Notes under the pieces: generated by a model | Told to the model about the DNA's origin: nothing | The model's database searches: none | The model's input: only the letters and a program-made list of their open reading frames with translations | Program-made: the position numbers and the translations under genes | Assembly: GCA_963735065.1 (NCBI GenBank) | Contig: CAVTJL010000006.1 | Span: 1 to 64,000, forward strand | DNA: 64,000 nucleotides | Reading direction: 5' to 3' | Source: CAVTJL01 sp963735065 | GTDB taxonomy: Bacteria > Pseudomonadota > Alphaproteobacteria > Geminicoccales > Geminicoccaceae | In this document: positions 60,701 through 64,000 of the stretch, in pieces | How positions within the stretch are numbered: position 1 is the stretch's first letter | Layout of the letters: each line of letters starts with the position of its first letter

Positions 60701-61402
60701 TCAGACCGCCAGGTACTCGTGCATGACCTCGCTGGCCTCGAGCGCCTCACGGCTGCCCTCGGCCACGACCTTCCCCTTCTCGAGAATGACGCAGCGCCGG
60801 GTCATGCGGAAGACCATCGGCACGTTCTGCTCGACGATCACGATCGTCATGCCCTCGGCACGGTTGATCGCGACCAGGGCTTCGGCAATCTGCGCCACAA
60901 GAACCGGCATGATGCCGTCCGAGGGCTCGTCCAGCAACATCAGCCTCGGATCGGTCATCAGCCCGCGGCCGATCGCCAGCATCTGCTGCTCGCCGCCGCT
61001 CATCGTGCCGGCGAGCTGGCCCAGCCGCTCCCGCAGGCGCGGGAAGTAGCCGAGCACCTCCTCCAAGCGCGAGCGCTTCGCCGTGCCGCCGGCGATCCGC
61101 CCCATCTCCAGATTTTCGCGCACGGTCATGCGTGGGAACATCCCGCGACCCTGCACGACCGTGGTGATCCCCAGCCTGGCCCGCCGGTGCGTCGGCAGGC
61201 CGGTGATGTCGCGCCCGTCCAGGCGGATCGCGCCGGCGCTGGCCGGGATGAGGCCCGAGATGCACCGGATCAGGGTCGACTTGCCCATCCCGTTGCGGCC
61301 GAGCACGCCCAGGATCTCGCCATCATCCACCCGCAGCGACACGCCACGCAGCACCGTGATCGAGCCATAGCCGGCCGTGACGTCGAGGACCTCGAGCGCC
61401 AT
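60701..61402 (-). CDS. livF: Branched-chain amino-acid ABC ATPase LivF
   Basis: 233 aa from the ATG at 61402. GRNGMGKST (Walker A), TTVVQGRGMFPRMTVRENLE, MSGGEQQMLAIGRGL, LMLLDEPSDGIMP and VIVEQNVPMVFRM are the LivF pattern. It overlaps livG by ATGA, since the longer frame upstream is a shadow of livG. Energises LivHM together with LivG. Confidence 0.9.
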   Translation of the reverse strand: MALEVLDVTAGYGSITVLRGVSLRVDDGEILGVLGRNGMGKSTLIRCISGLIPASAGAIRLDGRDITGLPTHRRARLGITTVVQGRGMFPRMTVRENLEMGRIAGGTAKRSRLEEVLGYFPRLRERLGQLAGTMSGGEQQMLAIGRGLMTDPRLMLLDEPSDGIMPVLVAQIAEALVAINRAEGMTIVIVEQNVPMVFRMTRRCVILEKGKVVAEGSREALEASEVMHEYLAV

Positions 61403-62109
61403 CAGGCGTTTCCCAGATAGACGTCGCGGACCTGCGGGTCGGCCGCCACCGCCTCGAACGGGCCTTGGGTCAGAACGCGGCCGAGATGGAGCACGGTCAC
61501 GGGTGCCGCCAGATCGCGGATGAAGTTGATGTCGTGCTCGATGACGATGGTCGAGAGGCCGAGCTCGCCTGCGAGCTCTCGGATCAGCGCGCCGGTGGCG
61601 TGGGTCTCTTCGGCGGTCATGCCGGCGGTCGGCTCGTCGAGGAGCACGAGCTCGGCCGCGTTGGCGAGCAGGAGCGCGATCTCCAGCCACTGTCGCTGGC
61701 CGTGCGAGAGATGCTTGGCCGGCGTTCGGCTCTCCGCGCCGAGCCGCACGCGCGCCAGCACCTCGCCGATGCGCCGGTGCGGCGCGCCGGCGCGCAGGAC
61801 GGCGAGCTCGATGTTCTCGCGTGCCGTGAGGTTGTCGAAGAGGCTGGGTGTCTGGAACTTGCGGCCGATGCCGAGCCGGGCCCGACGGACCACCGAGAGG
61901 CGCGTGATGTCCTGCGCCTTGTAGCGGATGCGGCCCGTCGTCGGCGCCAGATGGCCCGAGATCATGCTGATGAAGGTGGTCTTGCCGGCGCCGTTCGGCC
62001 CGATGATCGAGCGAATCTCGCCGCGTGCCAGCTCGAAGTCGATATCGGCGTTGGCCACGAGACCCTGAAAGCGCTTGCCCAGGCCCTCGACCTCGAGCAG
62101 CGCGCTCAT
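61402..62109 (-). CDS. livG: Branched-chain amino-acid ABC ATPase LivG
   Basis: 235 aa from the ATG at 62109. GPNGAGKTT (Walker A), GRKFQTPSLFDNLTARENIE, LSHGQRQWLEIALLLANAAE, LVLLDEPTAGMTAEE and IVIEHDINFIRDLAAPVTVL are seen. The signature LSHGQ is typical of LivG-like and urea-type ATPases. It overlaps livM by four bases. Confidence 0.9.
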   Translation of the reverse strand: MSALLEVEGLGKRFQGLVANADIDFELARGEIRSIIGPNGAGKTTFISMISGHLAPTTGRIRYKAQDITRLSVVRRARLGIGRKFQTPSLFDNLTARENIELAVLRAGAPHRRIGEVLARVRLGAESRTPAKHLSHGQRQWLEIALLLANAAELVLLDEPTAGMTAEETHATGALIRELAGELGLSTIVIEHDINFIRDLAAPVTVLHLGRVLTQGPFEAVAADPQVRDVYLGNA

Positions 62110-63128
62110 GGCACCGCGCTCCAGCGGCGCAGCGACCGGGCGAGGAACCCAGCAACGCCGCCGCGCAGCACGGTGATCGCGACGATGAACAGGAGACCCA
62201 TGAAGAGCTGCCAGAGCGAGGGCGAGATGGCGCTCAGATAGTTGGAAAGCGACGACACCAGCACGCCGCCCAGGAAGGCCGCGAGCAGCGACTCGCGCCC
62301 GGCCACCGCCACCCAGACCACGACCTCGGTCGAGAACAGGACGCCACCGAGCGAGGGGGCCACGAAGCCGGCATGCGTGGCGTAGAGGGCGCCGGCCATG
62401 CCGGCGATGCCGCCCGAGAGCGCGAAGGCGGCGGTCTTGTAGAGTGGCGCGGCATAGCCCAGGGCCTCCATGCGCGCCTCGTTCTCGCGGATGCCGACCA
62501 GGATCTTGCCGAAGCGGGCGCGCTGGACGAGCCGCAGGCCCAGATAGACCAGGGCGGCCACGGCGAGCACGAGGTAGTAGATCGGCACATCCTCGGTGAG
62601 CTGCAGCTCGAAGCCGGGGAAGGTCAGGCTCATCCGGTTGATGAACATGCCGTTCCAGCCGCCGGTGATCTCCGACTGGCTCACCGCAATCTGCTCGACC
62701 ATGATCGAGAGGGCGAGCGTGACGAGCACGAAGTAGCCGTCGCGGACGCCGGCGCTGAAGAGGAAGTAGCCGATGGCCGCAGCCAGCGCCGCGCAGACCA
62801 GCACGGCGCACAGGATCCCCAGATAGGCGGGGTTAACCGGCAGCCCCTCGTGCCCCATGACCAGCCCGATGGCGTAGCCACCGATCGCGAAGAAGCCCGC
62901 CTGCCCGAAGCTGAGGATGCCGCTGCCTCCCCAGAGCAGGCCCAGCGACATCGCCATCACGCCGAACAGCATGTACTGCGGCAGGATGTAGACGACGTAG
63001 CCCCCGGCCAGCAGGGGCAGGACGGCCAGGGCGGCGAGCACGAGGACGGCCAGCGGGACCTCGCCCAGGGTCCATGGCATCGGTCGATCGGCTGTATCGC
63101 GAGGCCCCGGGCTTCCGGTCACGCTCAT
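62106..63128 (-). CDS. livM: Branched-chain amino-acid ABC permease LivM
   Basis: 340 aa with about ten hydrophobic segments. SGILSFGQAGFFAIGGYAIG is the conserved LivM motif, and VGIRENEARMEALGYAAPLY the cytoplasmic coupling region. It forms a heterodimer with LivH and overlaps its gene by four bases. Urea or amide transporters of the same family (UrtC) remain possible. Confidence 0.88.
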   Translation of the reverse strand: MSVTGSPGPRDTADRPMPWTLGEVPLAVLVLAALAVLPLLAGGYVVYILPQYMLFGVMAMSLGLLWGGSGILSFGQAGFFAIGGYAIGLVMGHEGLPVNPAYLGILCAVLVCAALAAAIGYFLFSAGVRDGYFVLVTLALSIMVEQIAVSQSEITGGWNGMFINRMSLTFPGFELQLTEDVPIYYLVLAVAALVYLGLRLVQRARFGKILVGIRENEARMEALGYAAPLYKTAAFALSGGIAGMAGALYATHAGFVAPSLGGVLFSTEVVVWVAVAGRESLLAAFLGGVLVSSLSNYLSAISPSLWQLFMGLLFIVAITVLRGGVAGFLARSLRRWSAVP

Positions 63129-63985
63129 CGCCTCGTCCCGATCAGGCCCGTCGGTCGGAAGCGCAGCAGCACGATGGCGAGCGCGAAGACGACGGTCTGG
63201 GCGAAGACCTGGCTCGAGACCAGCGCGAAGATCGTCTCCGACCCGCCGACGACGAAGCTTCCGACGAGCGTCCCCGCCAGGATCTGGCCGAGGCCGCCCA
63301 CCGTGACGGCGAAGAAGGAGCGGACGAGGAAGACGTTGCCGATATACGGATCGATGCTGAGCATCGGGCTGATCAGGGCGCCGGCGAGGCCTGCGAGAAA
63401 GGCGCCGGCGACAAAGACCTGCTTGTAGGCCAGACCGACGTCGAGCCCGAGCAGGCTCGCCATCTCGCGGTTCTGCACCAGCGCCCGGACCTTGATCCCG
63501 ATCCTGGTGCGAAAGAGAAGCACGGCCAGGACAAGGAGGACGAGGAGCGAGATCACCCCGACGAGCGAGCGGTAGGCAGGGAGCTCGAGGCCGAGGAGGT
63601 TGATCGTGTCGGGCAGCGGGTTGGGCACGTTGCGAAAGTCGGTGCCGAAGACGAGCTTGATGACCTCGGTCGCGACGAGGAAGAAGCCCCAGGTCAGCAG
63701 CAGCGTGTCGAATGGCTCGTCATAGAAGTGGCGGATGAGGACGTGCTCGAGCGCGAGACCGATGAGCCCGACGCCGACCGCCGCCAGCAGCACCGCGGGG
63801 ATGAAGGGCACGCCGTGGCTCGTGGTCCACCACATCAGGTAGGCGCCGAGCGTCAGCATCGCTCCATGGCCGAGGTTGATGACGCCGATGAGGCCGAAGA
63901 TCACGGCCAGGCCCGAGGCGGCGAGCGCCAGGACCAGGGTGATGAGCACGGCGTCGGCGACGACGCTGAGGGCAAAGGCGAGCAA
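63125..63985 (-). CDS. livH: Branched-chain amino-acid ABC permease LivH
   Basis: 286 aa. It starts at a TTG (63983-63985) with a good GGAGGA site just before it, close to the window edge, so the start could be revised with more sequence. SGLAVIFGLIGVINLGHGAM is the LivH signature. The binding protein of this system is not in the window and presumably lies beyond 64000. Confidence 0.85.
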   Translation of the reverse strand: MLAFALSVVADAVLITLVLALAASGLAVIFGLIGVINLGHGAMLTLGAYLMWWTTSHGVPFIPAVLLAAVGVGLIGLALEHVLIRHFYDEPFDTLLLTWGFFLVATEVIKLVFGTDFRNVPNPLPDTINLLGLELPAYRSLVGVISLLVLLVLAVLLFRTRIGIKVRALVQNREMASLLGLDVGLAYKQVFVAGAFLAGLAGALISPMLSIDPYIGNVFLVRSFFAVTVGGLGQILAGTLVGSFVVGGSETIFALVSSQVFAQTVVFALAIVLLRFRPTGLIGTRR

Positions 63986-64000
63986 GGCTCCTCCAGGCGA

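Noticed and set aside
57996..61049. A 1017-codon open frame on the plus strand
   Set aside because: It runs antisense to dppC, dppB, the dppA-like gene and livF, is rich in R/H/D/G/A codons typical of high-GC shadow frames, and shows no protein motif.

Overview
The window is GC-rich (clearly above 60 %) and packed with short-spaced, ATGA-overlapping operons of ABC importers and small-molecule catabolic enzymes. This gene content is typical of a large-genome soil or rhizosphere alphaproteobacterium (Hyphomicrobiales or Rhodospirillales style). I recognise no rRNA, tRNA, CRISPR array or transposase.

Layout. (1) 1-3934: an AT-richer two-gene anti-phage cassette resembling Gabija, with an OLD-type ATPase/TOPRIM nuclease (GajA-like) and a UvrD-like helicase (GajB-like). 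The helicase reading frame is broken. (2) 4126-5623: a short conserved protein, a DNA-binding-like hypothetical behind a strong sigma70-like promoter, and a non-coding stretch with two diverged copies of a hairpin-bearing repeat. (3) 5624-11594: a YihU-like beta-hydroxyacid dehydrogenase, an SDR, a MalF/MalG/MalE-type sugar importer without its own ATPase, and a LacI-family repressor. (4) 11630-17421: a LacI-type operator inside a promoter, a NitT/TauT importer, a second YihU-like dehydrogenase and an aldo/keto reductase. (5) 17437-24033: a FadR/GntR repressor with an inverted-repeat operator and a sigma54-type promoter, then a second NitT/TauT importer, a maleate-isomerase/Asp-Glu-racemase-like enzyme and an NHL protein. 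(6) 24040-30215 (minus): a ribose-type importer in one unit with an allantoinase-like deacetylase (frameshifted) and an amidase. (7) 30265-39588 (minus): quinone oxidoreductase, hydantoinase/oxoprolinase HyuB and HyuA (both frameshifted), a Leu/Glu-type dehydrogenase and a branched-chain 2-oxoacid dehydrogenase E1a/E1b/E2. (8) 39735-47861: LysR regulator and divergent sulfatase, orphan binding protein, SDR, DUF362 protein, a conserved unknown, GFA protein and an orphan OmpR-type regulator. (9) 47885-54032 (minus): a second ribose-type importer with an amidohydrolase. (10) 54146-54701: a universal stress protein behind an FNR/FixK box. (11) 54721-63985 (minus): DUF1028, a dipeptide importer (binding protein frameshifted) and LivFGMH.

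The central half reads as an acquisition and catabolism island for nitrogenous and possibly sulfonated small molecules. Each importer is paired with ring-opening, amide-cleaving or redox enzymes and often with a private regulator whose operator can be seen. Five genes (gajB-like, the deacetylase, hyuB, hyuA, dppA-like) carry single frameshifts. Four of the five are net one-base insertions, so either genuine decay or an indel-prone assembly must be considered before function is assigned. All functional names come from motifs and recalled family resemblance; no database search was run.
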